Assembly: GCA_036559965.1 (NCBI GenBank)
Contig: DATBSD010000136.1
Location: 1-64,000 of the forward strand
Direction: 5' to 3'
Length of the DNA: 64,000 bases
DNA from: CSP1-4 sp036559965
Lineage (GTDB): Bacteria; Chloroflexota; Limnocylindria; Limnocylindrales; CSP1-4
Positions 44,487 through 51,912 of the stretch are shown piece by piece (the stretch's first letter is position 1; each line of letters starts with the position of its first letter). Position numbers and translations under genes: made by a program. The notes below the pieces were generated by a model. That model ran no database searches. It saw nothing but the letters and a program-made list of their open reading frames with translations, and was not told the origin of the DNA.

Positions 44487-46630
44487 CCCACGCCTACGCC
44501 CTGGATGCCCTGCCGGCGATGGCGTCTGGCGATCTGCGTGCGCTCGTGGGTGGCAAAGCCGCCGGCCTCGCCGTCATGTCGACCGAGCTCGGGTTGCCAG
44601 TGCCGCCCGGCTTCGTCATCACGACCGACGTCTGCCGCCTGTTCCTGGCCGATGGCTGGCCGGCTGGCCTCGACGACGAGATCCGGGCTCGGATGGCGGC
44701 TGTCGAGGCGACCGTCGGGCGCCGGTTCGGCGATCCCGGGGACCCGCTTCTCGTCAGCGTCCGGTCCGGCGCGCCGGTCTCGATGCCCGGCATGATGGAC
44801 ACCATCCTCAATCTCGGCCTCAACGATGGGACGACGACGGGTCTCGCCCGCGCGAGCGGCGACACCACGTTCGCCGAACGCTGTCGCGAGCGCCTCACGT
44901 CGAGCTTCCGCGCGATCGTCGGCATCGAAGCCCCGGACGACCCCTGGCAGCAGCTGCGGCTGGCGGTCGAGGCGGTCTTCGGCTCGTGGCAGAGCGATCG
45001 GGCGGTGGCGTATCGGGCGAAGGAGAACATCCCGGACGGCCTGGGCACCGCGGTCACGGTGCAGGCCATGGTCTTCGGGAATCGCGGCACGACCTCCGCG
45101 ACCGGCGTCCTCTTCACGCGCGACCCGGCAACCGGCGAGCCGACCCTCTACGGCGACATCCTCTTCGACGCCCAGGGCGAGGACGTCGTCGCCGGCACGC
45201 ACGCGACCGAGCCCATCGCGGTCCTCGACGAGCGGCTTCCCGCGGTCGCCGCCGAACTTCGGGACCATGCCGCGCGGTTGGAGCACCACCTCGAGGACAT
45301 GTGCGACATCGAGTTCACCATCGAGGATGGGCGGCTGTGGATGCTCCAGTGCCGCGTCGGCAAGCGCAGCCCGCAGGCCGCCTTGCGCATCGCTCTCGAC
45401 ATGGCCGAGGACTCGACGTTCCCGCTCACGCGAGCCGAGGCCGTCGAGCGCGTCGCCGCGCTGCTCGCGAACCCGCCGACGACGACGAGGGAGCGCGGCG
45501 GCGCCCTGAAGCCGCTCACGACGGGCATGCCGGCCTCGCCAGGCATCGCCAGCGGCCCCATCGCGACCAGTCCCGAAGCCGCGCTCCTGGCGGCCGACGA
45601 GGGGAGGGCAGCCATCCTCGTCCGCGCGGACACGTCCCCGGACGACGTGCCCGGCATGGCCCGCGCCGCCGGCATCCTGACATCGCGCGGCGGTCTCGCC
45701 AGCCACGCCGCGGTCGTTGCTCGAGGCTGGGGGATCCCGGCCGTCGTCGGCGCGGCCGAGGTGGCGGTGCACCACGACACGGTCGTCGTGGGCGATCGGA
45801 CGTTCCAGTCGGGCGAGATCATCACCATCGACGGCAGCACCGGTGACGTCTTCGAAGGCGCCATCCCGGTCAGTCGGGACGTCGTGCCGGAGGCCAGCCC
45901 GCTGCTTGACTGGGCGACGGAGCTCGGGATCCCGATCCCCCAGGGCGCACCCGACATCGCGCGGATAGCGCCCGATGTCCAAGCCTTCGCCGACGCCGGC
46001 GCTTCCGACCGGGCTGCCAGCCCGGACGCCTGTCTTCGAGCCGTCGCCGTCAAGGGGTTCGCTTCGGTGCAGGCGATCGCCGACGCCGTCCTCTCGACGC
46101 CAGACGTCGTCCAGCCGGCAGTCGACCGACTCTTGAACGATGGGCTGCTGGCGATCGTCGCCGACGCCTTCCGACTGACGGACGCCGGCACGGCCCGCGC
46201 GGAGGCCTTGCGCGCCGAGGACCAGGCGGCCTGGGGCCTCGAACGTGCCAACGCTGCGCTCGATGCCTTCCTCGGCCTCGACCACCGGATGAAGGACACG
46301 GTCACGGCCTGGCAGGTCCGCGACGCCGCCGCGCAGAAGCTCAACGACCACGCCGACCCGGACTACGACCGACGGGTGCTGGCCTCGCTGGCGGACCTCC
46401 ATGCCGACGCGGTCGCCTGGCTGGCGCCGCACGAGGTCGGCTGTGCGCGGTTGGGCGACTACGGCGTGCGGCTCGGGCGCGCGCTCGAGCGGGCGCTGGC
46501 GGGCGATCAGCGCTTCGTCGCCTCACCTCGCGTCGACAGCTACCACGGCATCTGGTTCGAGCTCCACGAGGACCTCATCGGGCTGGCCGGTCGCACCCGC
46601 GCGGACGAGGTCGCCGCCGGTCGCGCCTGA
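44483..46630 (+). CDS. PPDK-like protein lacking the PEP/pyruvate barrel, with a novel C-terminal domain
   Basis: 715 residues. Residues 1-350 are a near-canonical pyruvate,phosphate dikinase ATP-grasp: LVGGKAAGLAVMSTELGLP, then VSVRSGAPVSMPGMMDTILN and GVLFTRDPATGEPTLYGDIL. The phosphohistidine domain has ILTSRGGLASHAAVVAR with His408; the usual Thr before Ser-His is Ala. After ~470 a PPDK would continue into the PEP-binding TIM barrel; here there are ~245 other residues, including a winged-helix-like stretch (VKGFASVQAIADAVLSTP...AVDRLLNDGLL...FRLTDAG) and a helical end. Phosphate must therefore go to another acceptor domain or substrate. GTG start overlaps the hydroxylase stop. Confidence 0.85.
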   Translation: MTHAYALDALPAMASGDLRALVGGKAAGLAVMSTELGLPVPPGFVITTDVCRLFLADGWPAGLDDEIRARMAAVEATVGRRFGDPGDPLLVSVRSGAPVSMPGMMDTILNLGLNDGTTTGLARASGDTTFAERCRERLTSSFRAIVGIEAPDDPWQQLRLAVEAVFGSWQSDRAVAYRAKENIPDGLGTAVTVQAMVFGNRGTTSATGVLFTRDPATGEPTLYGDILFDAQGEDVVAGTHATEPIAVLDERLPAVAAELRDHAARLEHHLEDMCDIEFTIEDGRLWMLQCRVGKRSPQAALRIALDMAEDSTFPLTRAEAVERVAALLANPPTTTRERGGALKPLTTGMPASPGIASGPIATSPEAALLAADEGRAAILVRADTSPDDVPGMARAAGILTSRGGLASHAAVVARGWGIPAVVGAAEVAVHHDTVVVGDRTFQSGEIITIDGSTGDVFEGAIPVSRDVVPEASPLLDWATELGIPIPQGAPDIARIAPDVQAFADAGASDRAASPDACLRAVAVKGFASVQAIADAVLSTPDVVQPAVDRLLNDGLLAIVADAFRLTDAGTARAEALRAEDQAAWGLERANAALDAFLGLDHRMKDTVTAWQVRDAAAQKLNDHADPDYDRRVLASLADLHADAVAWLAPHEVGCARLGDYGVRLGRALERALAGDQRFVASPRVDSYHGIWFELHEDLIGLAGRTRADEVAAGRA

Positions 46631-46786
46631 CCGTCGCGCGACTCGAACGCAAGGATCGGGCGCCGTCGCGTGTTGAAGCCCACCGCTCGAAATGAGGCCG
46701 CCGTGGCGCACGGGAGCGACTCGTCACCCGGCGAGGGCGACGCGGGGCCGCGTTGCCTTCCGTGCGCGCAGCAGTGGAGGAGCGGC

Positions 46787-46792
46787 TAGCCT
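46787..46792 (+). promoter_or_regulatory. Candidate -10 (TAGCCT) of the cupin gene
   Basis: TAGCCT 28 bases before the GTG at 46821. An ATG at 46805 begins a different frame and may be incidental. Confidence 0.35.
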
Positions 46793-46820
46793 TGGCCCAT
46801 CCGTATGACGGAGTTCCCAG

Positions 46821-47237
46821 GTGAAGACCACCACCGTCGAAGCCGCGGAGCACGGCCGCTCGCCACTGGGAGCACATATCCGCTTCCTGATGGATGGGCC
46901 CCACGGCAACATGATCCACTCGACCGTGCCGCCGGGGATGGTTGGTCGCGCCTGCCACTTCCGGACGATCGACGAGTACTGGTATGTCCTCTCGGGTGAG
47001 GGAGAGATCTGGCGCCGGGCGCTCGACGGCCGTGAGAGCACCACCCGGCTGGTCCCTGGCGTGTGCATCGATATCCCGCTCGGCACGGCCTTTCAGTACC
47101 GCTGCACCGGGAGCGCGGCCCTTGTCTTCACCTGCACAGGCCTACCATCGTGGCCGGGCGACGACGAGGCCGTGATCGTGGACGGGCCGTGGGTGCCCTG
47201 TGTGGACCCGGAGCCCGGGGGCCAGCGCTCGGATTAG
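46821..47237 (+). CDS. Cupin-domain protein
   Basis: 138 residues, one RmlC-like cupin barrel. Motif 1 is GRACHFRTIDEYWYVLSGEGEIW, in which the usual HxH metal pair is reduced to H...E; motif 2 is PGVCIDIPLGTAFQYRCTG, lacking its histidine (HxFRN-type). Metal binding is thus doubtful and a sugar- or ligand-binding role is possible. The end is a Gly/Pro tail. The GTG start has no strong ribosome site. It follows the six-gene locus after 190 bases and is probably separately transcribed. Confidence 0.75.
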   Translation: MKTTTVEAAEHGRSPLGAHIRFLMDGPHGNMIHSTVPPGMVGRACHFRTIDEYWYVLSGEGEIWRRALDGRESTTRLVPGVCIDIPLGTAFQYRCTGSAALVFTCTGLPSWPGDDEAVIVDGPWVPCVDPEPGGQRSD

Positions 47238-47388
47238 GCCGACCGACCTTCCAGCCGCCGACTTCCCTGGGAACCAATCCCGAAGCCCGCGCACGCGACG
47301 TTTCTCGCACCCGCGCCAGAGTCCTCGCAAGCGGGGGCGTAAGCTCCCAGGAAACGGAGATGCTGGCTCCAACGAGCGGGAGAAGAGG

Positions 47389-47685
47389 ATGGCCGAGTCG
47401 CGGATGCCGTCGCTCAGTCGATGGCGGTATGGGATGCATCCCCAAGCGGCCCAGATGCAAGTCAGCTCCCTTGGGCGCGTCTACCTTCAGCTCGGCGAAG
47501 CGCTCCGCCTGGAGATGACGAACGCCGGCGGAGAGGCAGATGGCGTCGTCCATCTCCAGTACTACATCGCCACGCAGCTCGGACCGTGGGCGCTGTGGCT
47601 CTCGTGTCCACAGGAGGACGTCGCCGACTGCGAGGCGTCGCTTCGGGATCTCACGCCTCCGTTCGAGGAGGGGCAGCAGACCTAG
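47389..47685 (+). CDS. 98-residue protein of unknown function
   Basis: Soluble, mixed alpha/beta by eye: MQVSSLGRVYLQLGEALRLEM, HLQYYIATQLGPWALWL and CPQEDVADCEASLRDL look like a folded small protein, whereas the competing frame from 47360 is Arg/Ser-rich. A TAAGCT at 47340-47345 could be the promoter and GAAGAGG lies at the ATG. No family is recognised. The upstream gap holds a short palindrome TTCCCTGGGAA (47262-47272). Confidence 0.5.
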   Translation: MAESRMPSLSRWRYGMHPQAAQMQVSSLGRVYLQLGEALRLEMTNAGGEADGVVHLQYYIATQLGPWALWLSCPQEDVADCEASLRDLTPPFEEGQQT

Positions 47686-47735
47686 CCCCCAGCTTCCGCG
47701 CACCGGGCCGCCCGGTCGAGTGCGACCGGACGATC

Positions 47736-47741
47736 TACGAT
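47736..47741 (+). promoter_or_regulatory. Candidate -10 (TACGAT) of the MetE-like gene
   Basis: TACGAT 35 bases before the ATG, leaving a leader of about 28 bases that contains GAGGAGG (47762-47768). Confidence 0.4.
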
Positions 47742-47776
47742 CGACGCCCCACCCGACCACCGAGGAGGCGCCGCCG

Positions 47777-49024
47777 ATGTACACGGCCACCAAGGACCTC
47801 ATGCTCCCGGCGACCGTCACCGGCTCGTGGCCGCGGCCGCGCTGGTACGACGGCGGCCTGTGGGGCCGGCCGCTCGACACGGCGCTTCTCGACGTCCGCT
47901 TTCGCGAGCAGTTCCTCGATGCACACGCCACCGTCATCGCCGACCAGCAGCGCGCCGGGCTCGACATCCTGACCAACGGCGACTACCACCTCGACGAGGA
48001 CTTCGCCGGACGCTCGTGGCACCACTACCCGCTCCAGCGCTGGAAGGGCCTCGAGCACGAGGAGCTGCAGTACGAGCGCTCGCGCGACCGACTGCTCGAG
48101 TTCCCGCCAGGGTCACTGATGAACGAGATCGAGACGACGTGGCGCTGGCCGCGCGTCGTCGGCAAGGTCGAGCACGACCCCCGCAACCCGCTCGAGTACG
48201 CCAAGCTCTGGCGCATCGCCCAGGCGCGCTCTGGCTCCGGCAAGCCGGTCAAGTTCGGGACCTGCTCGTCGCAGGTGCTCTCGATCTTCCTCGACAGTCA
48301 CACGCCCGAGTACGACCTCGAGGACAAGAAGCAGCTCATCTGGGACATGGCCGGCGCGATGAACGTCGAGCTCCGCCAGCTGGCGGCCGCCGGTGCCAAG
48401 GTCATCCAGATCGAGGAGCCGACCATCCACTTCGTGGCGGCCTTCTATCCCGACCAGAAGGAGCTGCTCGACTTCCTCGTCGACGCCTTCAACCACGAGG
48501 TCGAGGGCCTCGACGACGTCGAGCTCTGGATCCACACCTGCTGGGGCAACCCGAACATGCAGAAGGTCTACACCGGCGAGTCGTATGAGCCCTCCATCGA
48601 CATCTATCTCAACCGGCTCAAGGGCGACGTCTGGACCGTCGAGGCGACCGAGAACGAGCTGGCCGAGATCGAGCTCTTCAAGCCCTATGCCAGCCGGCTT
48701 CAGAAGAAGGTCGCCGTCGGTGTCGTCAACCACCGCACCCTGCAGGCCGACATGGCGCCGACCGTGGCCAGGCGCGTCAGGCGCGCGCTGGAGGTCATCC
48801 CGGCCGACAAGCTCATCCTCTCGACCGACTGTGGCTTCGGCCGGCAGGGCTTCAATCGGACCGTCGCCTTCTACAAGACGACGGCCATCGCCCAGGCGCG
48901 TAACGTGGTCCTCAAAGAGCTCGGGCTCGAGGAGCGCTACGTCCCGGCGGCCGACCCATCGCTCCAGACCGACGTGCTCCCGGACCGCGAGCCCCTGACC
49001 CACCTGCCGTCACCGTGGACGTAG
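47777..49024 (+). CDS. MetE C-terminal-domain-like (cobalamin-independent methionine synthase family) methyltransferase
   Basis: 415 residues, one TIM barrel corresponding to the catalytic half of MetE; the N-terminal half is absent. The start LPATVTGSWPRPRWY, the middle IQIEEPTIHF, and the zinc ligands in LWIHTCWGNPN (His and Cys) and LSTDCGFGRQ (Cys) are all present. Related short proteins transfer methyl groups from methyl-tetrahydrofolate or methylcobamide to homocysteine or coenzyme M, or serve catabolism. GAGGAGG ahead of the ATG is a strong ribosome site. Substrate not determined; the following SnoaL-like gene overlaps it by ten bases. Confidence 0.85.
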   Translation: MYTATKDLMLPATVTGSWPRPRWYDGGLWGRPLDTALLDVRFREQFLDAHATVIADQQRAGLDILTNGDYHLDEDFAGRSWHHYPLQRWKGLEHEELQYERSRDRLLEFPPGSLMNEIETTWRWPRVVGKVEHDPRNPLEYAKLWRIAQARSGSGKPVKFGTCSSQVLSIFLDSHTPEYDLEDKKQLIWDMAGAMNVELRQLAAAGAKVIQIEEPTIHFVAAFYPDQKELLDFLVDAFNHEVEGLDDVELWIHTCWGNPNMQKVYTGESYEPSIDIYLNRLKGDVWTVEATENELAEIELFKPYASRLQKKVAVGVVNHRTLQADMAPTVARRVRRALEVIPADKLILSTDCGFGRQGFNRTVAFYKTTAIAQARNVVLKELGLEERYVPAADPSLQTDVLPDREPLTHLPSPWT

Positions 49025-49440
49025 CGGCCAGTCGGGACGAGTCGAGCCAGGGGAGCGCCGTGGACCACGACGACCTGGTGCGGATGCTCAAGGCCATCGC
49101 GACGGCCTTCGACGAGCATGATCTCGACGCGATCATGACCCACTTCGCCGAGGACGCCGTCTTCGATGCGCCCCGCGGACCGGACCCTTGGGGCACGCGA
49201 TTCGCCGGCCTGGCGGAGATCCGGCAGGGCTTTGCCGGGCGCTTCGCGGGCATCCCCGACATCCGCTACCGGCAGGACGAGCACTTCGTCGACGGTGACC
49301 GCGGCGCATCCGAATGGACGCTGTCCGGCACCACGACCGACGGTCAGCGCATCGAGGTCAGGGGCTGTGATCTGTGGACCTTCCGGGACGGTAAGGTCCT
49401 CAAGAAAGACTCCTTCTGGAAGATCGTCACCCCCGGCTAA
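49015..49440 (+). CDS. SnoaL/NTF2-like small protein
   Basis: 141 residues. The cone-shaped alpha+beta fold shows as LVRMLKAIATAFDEHDLDAIMTHFAEDAVFDAP, then FAGLAEIRQGFAGRFAGIPDIRY, ASEWTLSGTTTDGQRIEVRGCDLWTFRDGKVLKKD. Members are ligand-binding proteins, isomerases or hydrolases; no catalytic residues can be assigned. The GTG at 49015 overlaps the MetE-like stop; a GTG at 49060 would give a shorter, standard-length protein. Probably co-transcribed with the methyltransferase. Confidence 0.75.
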   Translation: MDVAASRDESSQGSAVDHDDLVRMLKAIATAFDEHDLDAIMTHFAEDAVFDAPRGPDPWGTRFAGLAEIRQGFAGRFAGIPDIRYRQDEHFVDGDRGASEWTLSGTTTDGQRIEVRGCDLWTFRDGKVLKKDSFWKIVTPG

Positions 49441-49585
49441 CGGCGAGCGTTGACATGGGCCTGTGCGCGGGCCGGCCGGTATTCATGACATAGGCGGTCC
49501 GCATCTCCGTCCAGCATGGGCGCAGAGCAAGCAACATGCGATGCGGCAGGCTGGGTGTGCGCCCGAGACGAGATGAGTATTGGAG

Positions 49586-49591
49586 TACGGT
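49586..49591 (+). promoter_or_regulatory. -10 hexamer TACGGT of a leaderless promoter (GNAT gene)
   Basis: TACGGT, six bases, ATG at 49598. Decides the start over an ATG at 49580, which precedes the hexamer. Confidence 0.5.
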
Positions 49592-49597
49592 GTTCTC

Positions 49598-50248
49598 ATG
49601 GCCACTGCCGCGAGCATCACGATCGTCCCCGCCAACGAGGCGAGCTGGCCGGACATCCAGGCCATCTTCGGAGTGCGCGGCTCGTCGGCCGTCTGCTGGT
49701 GCCAGCGGTACAAGCTCAAACCGAAGGAGGCCTTCGGCAAGGTCCCCGCGAGGGATCGTGCCGCCCGACTCCGCGAGCAGACGCACTGCGGCGATCCGAC
49801 ATCACCCACGACGAGCGGCCTCATCGGCTTCCTCGACGGGGAGCCGGTCGGCTGGTGCGCGGTCGAGCCGCGGCCCGCGTACTTCGGACTCGTGCGTGTG
49901 TTTCGGGTCCCGTGGGAGGGGCGGTCGGAGGACAAGTCGGACGCCAGCGTCTGGTCGGTCACGTGCATCCTCCTGCGCGCCGGCTTTCGTCGCAAGCGCA
50001 TCAGCTATGACCTCGTGCGGTCGGCGGTCGGCTTCGCGCGGGATCGTGGCGCCCGGGCGCTGGAGGGCTATCCGAGGATCACGCAGCCTGGGCAGGACGT
50101 GACCTGGGACGAGATCCACGTCGGGAGTCGGGCCATGTTCGCCGCGGCCGGATTCAGCGAGGTCAACCACCCGACGCCCCGGAGGGTGGTCATGCGCATC
50201 GACTTCGAGGCGAACCACGCGACGAGCGCTGTCGCTACCCGGCACTGA
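49598..50248 (+). CDS. GNAT-family acetyltransferase-like protein
   Basis: 216 residues. VCWCQRYKLKPKEAF and LIGFLDGEPVGWCAVEPR are typical of a GNAT subgroup with an N-terminal CWC motif; the core continues with WSVTCILLRAGFRRKRISYDLVRSAVGFARDRGARALEGYP (the acetyl-CoA loop is degenerate) and ends GSRAMFAAAGFSEV. An acetyltransferase on a small amine is the family expectation; substrate unknown. Leaderless start; the alpha/beta hydrolase follows after 16 bases with its own ribosome site. Confidence 0.78.
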   Translation: MATAASITIVPANEASWPDIQAIFGVRGSSAVCWCQRYKLKPKEAFGKVPARDRAARLREQTHCGDPTSPTTSGLIGFLDGEPVGWCAVEPRPAYFGLVRVFRVPWEGRSEDKSDASVWSVTCILLRAGFRRKRISYDLVRSAVGFARDRGARALEGYPRITQPGQDVTWDEIHVGSRAMFAAAGFSEVNHPTPRRVVMRIDFEANHATSAVATRH

Positions 50249-50264
50249 AGAGGAGGTCCACCCG

Positions 50265-50975
50265 ATGGCATCCGCACCGATCATCCTGGTGCCTGGCTTC
50301 TGGCTCGGCGCCTGGGCGTGGGACGAGGTCGCCGGGATCCTGCGTGCCGGTGGCCACGACGTCACCGCCCTGACGCTGCCCGGCCTCGAGTCCATCGACA
50401 CCGACCGATCAGCCGTCACCCTCGCCGATCACATCGACGCGATCTGCGACGCCGTCCAGGCTGTGCCTGCACCGGTCGTGCTCGCCGTCCACAGCGCCAG
50501 CGGCTTCTCCGGCTATGCCGCGAGCGACCGGATCCCTGACCGCATCGGGGCCATGGTCTACGTCGACACCGCGCCCGGCAAGGGCGCCCTGGAACCCGAC
50601 TTCGAGGGCGTCGACAAGCCCATGGATTGGGAGTCGATCACGGAGGAGGAGAACCTCGACGGGCTGAGCGAGGCGCAGCTGGCGACGTTCCGCGAGCGTG
50701 CCGTACCGGAACCCGGTGGCATCTTGCGCGAGGCTGCCGAGCTGACGAACGACGCACGCATGGACATCCCGAGCACGTTCATCTGCACGGGCTTCACGGC
50801 TGAGGCGTACCAGAAGTACGCCCGGGAGAACGACTGGGCGTTCCTGGCCGGCGTCGGAGAGCTGCGCAACACCACCTGGATCGACCTCCCGACGAGCCAC
50901 TGGCCGATGTGGTCGCGGCCCCAGGAGCTGGCGACGATCATCGGCGACGTCGCGAGGGCGCACGGACCGTCCTGA
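50265..50975 (+). CDS. Alpha/beta hydrolase
   Basis: 236 residues. The oxyanion region is ILVPGFWLGAWAWDEV, the nucleophile elbow is VHSASGFSGY (the classic GxSxG has Ala-Val-His-Ser-Ala-Ser-Gly here, with nucleophile Ser), and the catalytic His is in LPTSHWPMWSRP. This is the short esterase type (salicylate-esterase/EstA-like). AGGAGG lies nine bases before the ATG. Natural substrate unknown. Confidence 0.82.
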   Translation: MASAPIILVPGFWLGAWAWDEVAGILRAGGHDVTALTLPGLESIDTDRSAVTLADHIDAICDAVQAVPAPVVLAVHSASGFSGYAASDRIPDRIGAMVYVDTAPGKGALEPDFEGVDKPMDWESITEEENLDGLSEAQLATFRERAVPEPGGILREAAELTNDARMDIPSTFICTGFTAEAYQKYARENDWAFLAGVGELRNTTWIDLPTSHWPMWSRPQELATIIGDVARAHGPS

Positions 50976-51072
50976 GCTGATCGCGTCTGGGAACCACGGT
51001 GCGGCGGCTGGCGTCTGGCCGCCAACAGGCCTGGCTTCTCACACCCGACCCAGAACGAACAAGGAAACCCGC

Positions 51073-51261
51073 ATGTCCCTCTCTCCCATCGTCAACGCGC
51101 GCGCCGCTCGTGCGGCGCTTGCGATCTCTCTGCTGGTGCTCGTCATGCTGGTGACGGCCGCGTACGCTGGCTCGCAGGATCCCATCCCGGTCGAGCCCGA
51201 CGGCGGCATCGGCGGCGAGGTCGTCCTCCCGGTCGAGCCCGACGGCGGCATCGGCGACTGA
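51073..51261 (+). CDS. 62-residue exported peptide with duplicated PVEPDGGIG
   Basis: Residues 1-32 form a signal peptide or anchor (basic N-terminus, ALAISLLVLVMLVTAAYA, with a cleavage-like AYA-GS). The ~30-residue remainder is GSQDPI followed by two copies of PVEPDGGIG separated by GEVVL. It has no cysteine. AAGGAAA precedes the ATG and a strong hairpin terminator follows at 51285-51312, so this looks like a real, independently transcribed small gene. The acidic mature part could be an extracellular signal or cell-surface peptide; that is inference. Family not recognised. Confidence 0.6.
   Translation: MSLSPIVNARAARAALAISLLVLVMLVTAAYAGSQDPIPVEPDGGIGGEVVLPVEPDGGIGD
51186..51256. repeat. 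29-base direct repeat, period 42, inside the exported peptide gene
   Basis: Copies at 51186-51214 and 51228-51256 are identical and in frame, encoding PVEPDGGIG twice. Identity at the DNA level, including third positions, suggests a recent duplication. Confidence 0.75.
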
Positions 51262-51284
51262 CTCCACCCTTCGACCCTCCCCTG

Positions 51285-51312
51285 GATGCCCTCGGCTTGT
51301 GCCGGGGGCATC
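51285..51312 (+). terminator. Hairpin terminator after the exported peptide gene
   Basis: GATGCCCTCGGC (51285-51296), loop TTGT, GCCGGGGGCATC (51301-51312): eleven Watson-Crick pairs and one G-U. No U-tract follows. Confidence 0.7.
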
Positions 51313-51358
51313 ACCGTCTCCGCCGCCCTGTACCGCGCCCGTGGACGGCGGCGGATGC

Positions 51359-51364
51359 TACCGT
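51359..51364 (+). promoter_or_regulatory. -10 hexamer TACCGT of a leaderless promoter (DinB gene)
   Basis: TACCGT, seven bases, ATG at 51372. Confidence 0.5.
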
Positions 51365-51371
51365 GCGCACG

Positions 51372-51890
51372 ATGAGCAGATCCAGCCTCGACGACGCCTT
51401 CGGCCACCACATCTGGGCGACCCTGACCCTCATCGATACCTGCCTCGCCTTGACCCCGGAGCAGCTCGAGACGAACGTGCCCGGCACGTACGGCTCGATC
51501 ATCGACACGATGCGTCACCTCGTGGGCGGCGACGCCTCGTATCTCGTCGCGCTGACAGGGGGCCGCTGGCCGGCCATCGACGAGGAGGTCGAGAAGGGCA
51601 TGAGCCTCGCCGAGCTGCGGGCGGCCATCGAGGCCGACGGACCGGCCTGGTCGGCGCTTCTGGCGCAGGACCTCGATCCCGACACCGACGTCATCCGCTA
51701 CCGCGAGGATGGCAGCGAGAGCCACGCGCCGATGGGCATCCGGCTCGCCCAGGCGGTCCACCATGGCACCGACCATCGAAGCCAGATCTGCACGGCGCTG
51801 ACGACCCTGGGCATCGAGCCGCCGGCCATCGACGTCTGGGACTACGCCTGGACGGACGGCCGGCTGTCCGAGACCGAGCCGACGTCCTGA
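51372..51890 (+). CDS. DinB-like (four-helix, YfiT/DinB superfamily) protein
   Basis: 172 residues of a four-helix bundle. Metal-site histidines are in the usual places: DDAFGHHIWATLTLID at the start, TYGSIIDTMRHLVGGDASYL, and VHHGTDHRSQICTAL near 130. Such proteins may be thiol-dependent transferases (bacillithiol or mycothiol) or are stress-related; no substrate can be given. The leaderless TACCGT element decides the ATG at 51372. The next gene begins 22 bases later with GTG and is probably co-transcribed. Confidence 0.8.
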   Translation: MSRSSLDDAFGHHIWATLTLIDTCLALTPEQLETNVPGTYGSIIDTMRHLVGGDASYLVALTGGRWPAIDEEVEKGMSLAELRAAIEADGPAWSALLAQDLDPDTDVIRYREDGSESHAPMGIRLAQAVHHGTDHRSQICTALTTLGIEPPAIDVWDYAWTDGRLSETEPTS

Positions 51891-51912
51891 CGCCGACGCT
51901 GATGGTGGGACC

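Noticed and set aside
44483..46630. Ordinary pyruvate,phosphate dikinase (ppdK)
   Set aside because: The PEP/pyruvate barrel that completes the reaction is not visible and the protein is about 160-170 residues shorter than PPDK.
46805..46999. 64-codon frame starting before the cupin gene
   Set aside because: Runs out of frame through the cupin gene and has Arg/Pro/Gly-rich shadow composition.
47360..47518. 52-codon frame starting at the first ATG after TAAGCT
   Set aside because: Its translation is Arg/Ser-rich and unstructured, whereas the overlapping frame from 47389 looks like a folded protein.
49450..49485. TTGACA ... TATTCA promoter before the GNAT gene
   Set aside because: The spacer is 24 bases, too long for a housekeeping promoter; the TACGGT element six bases before the ATG explains the start better.
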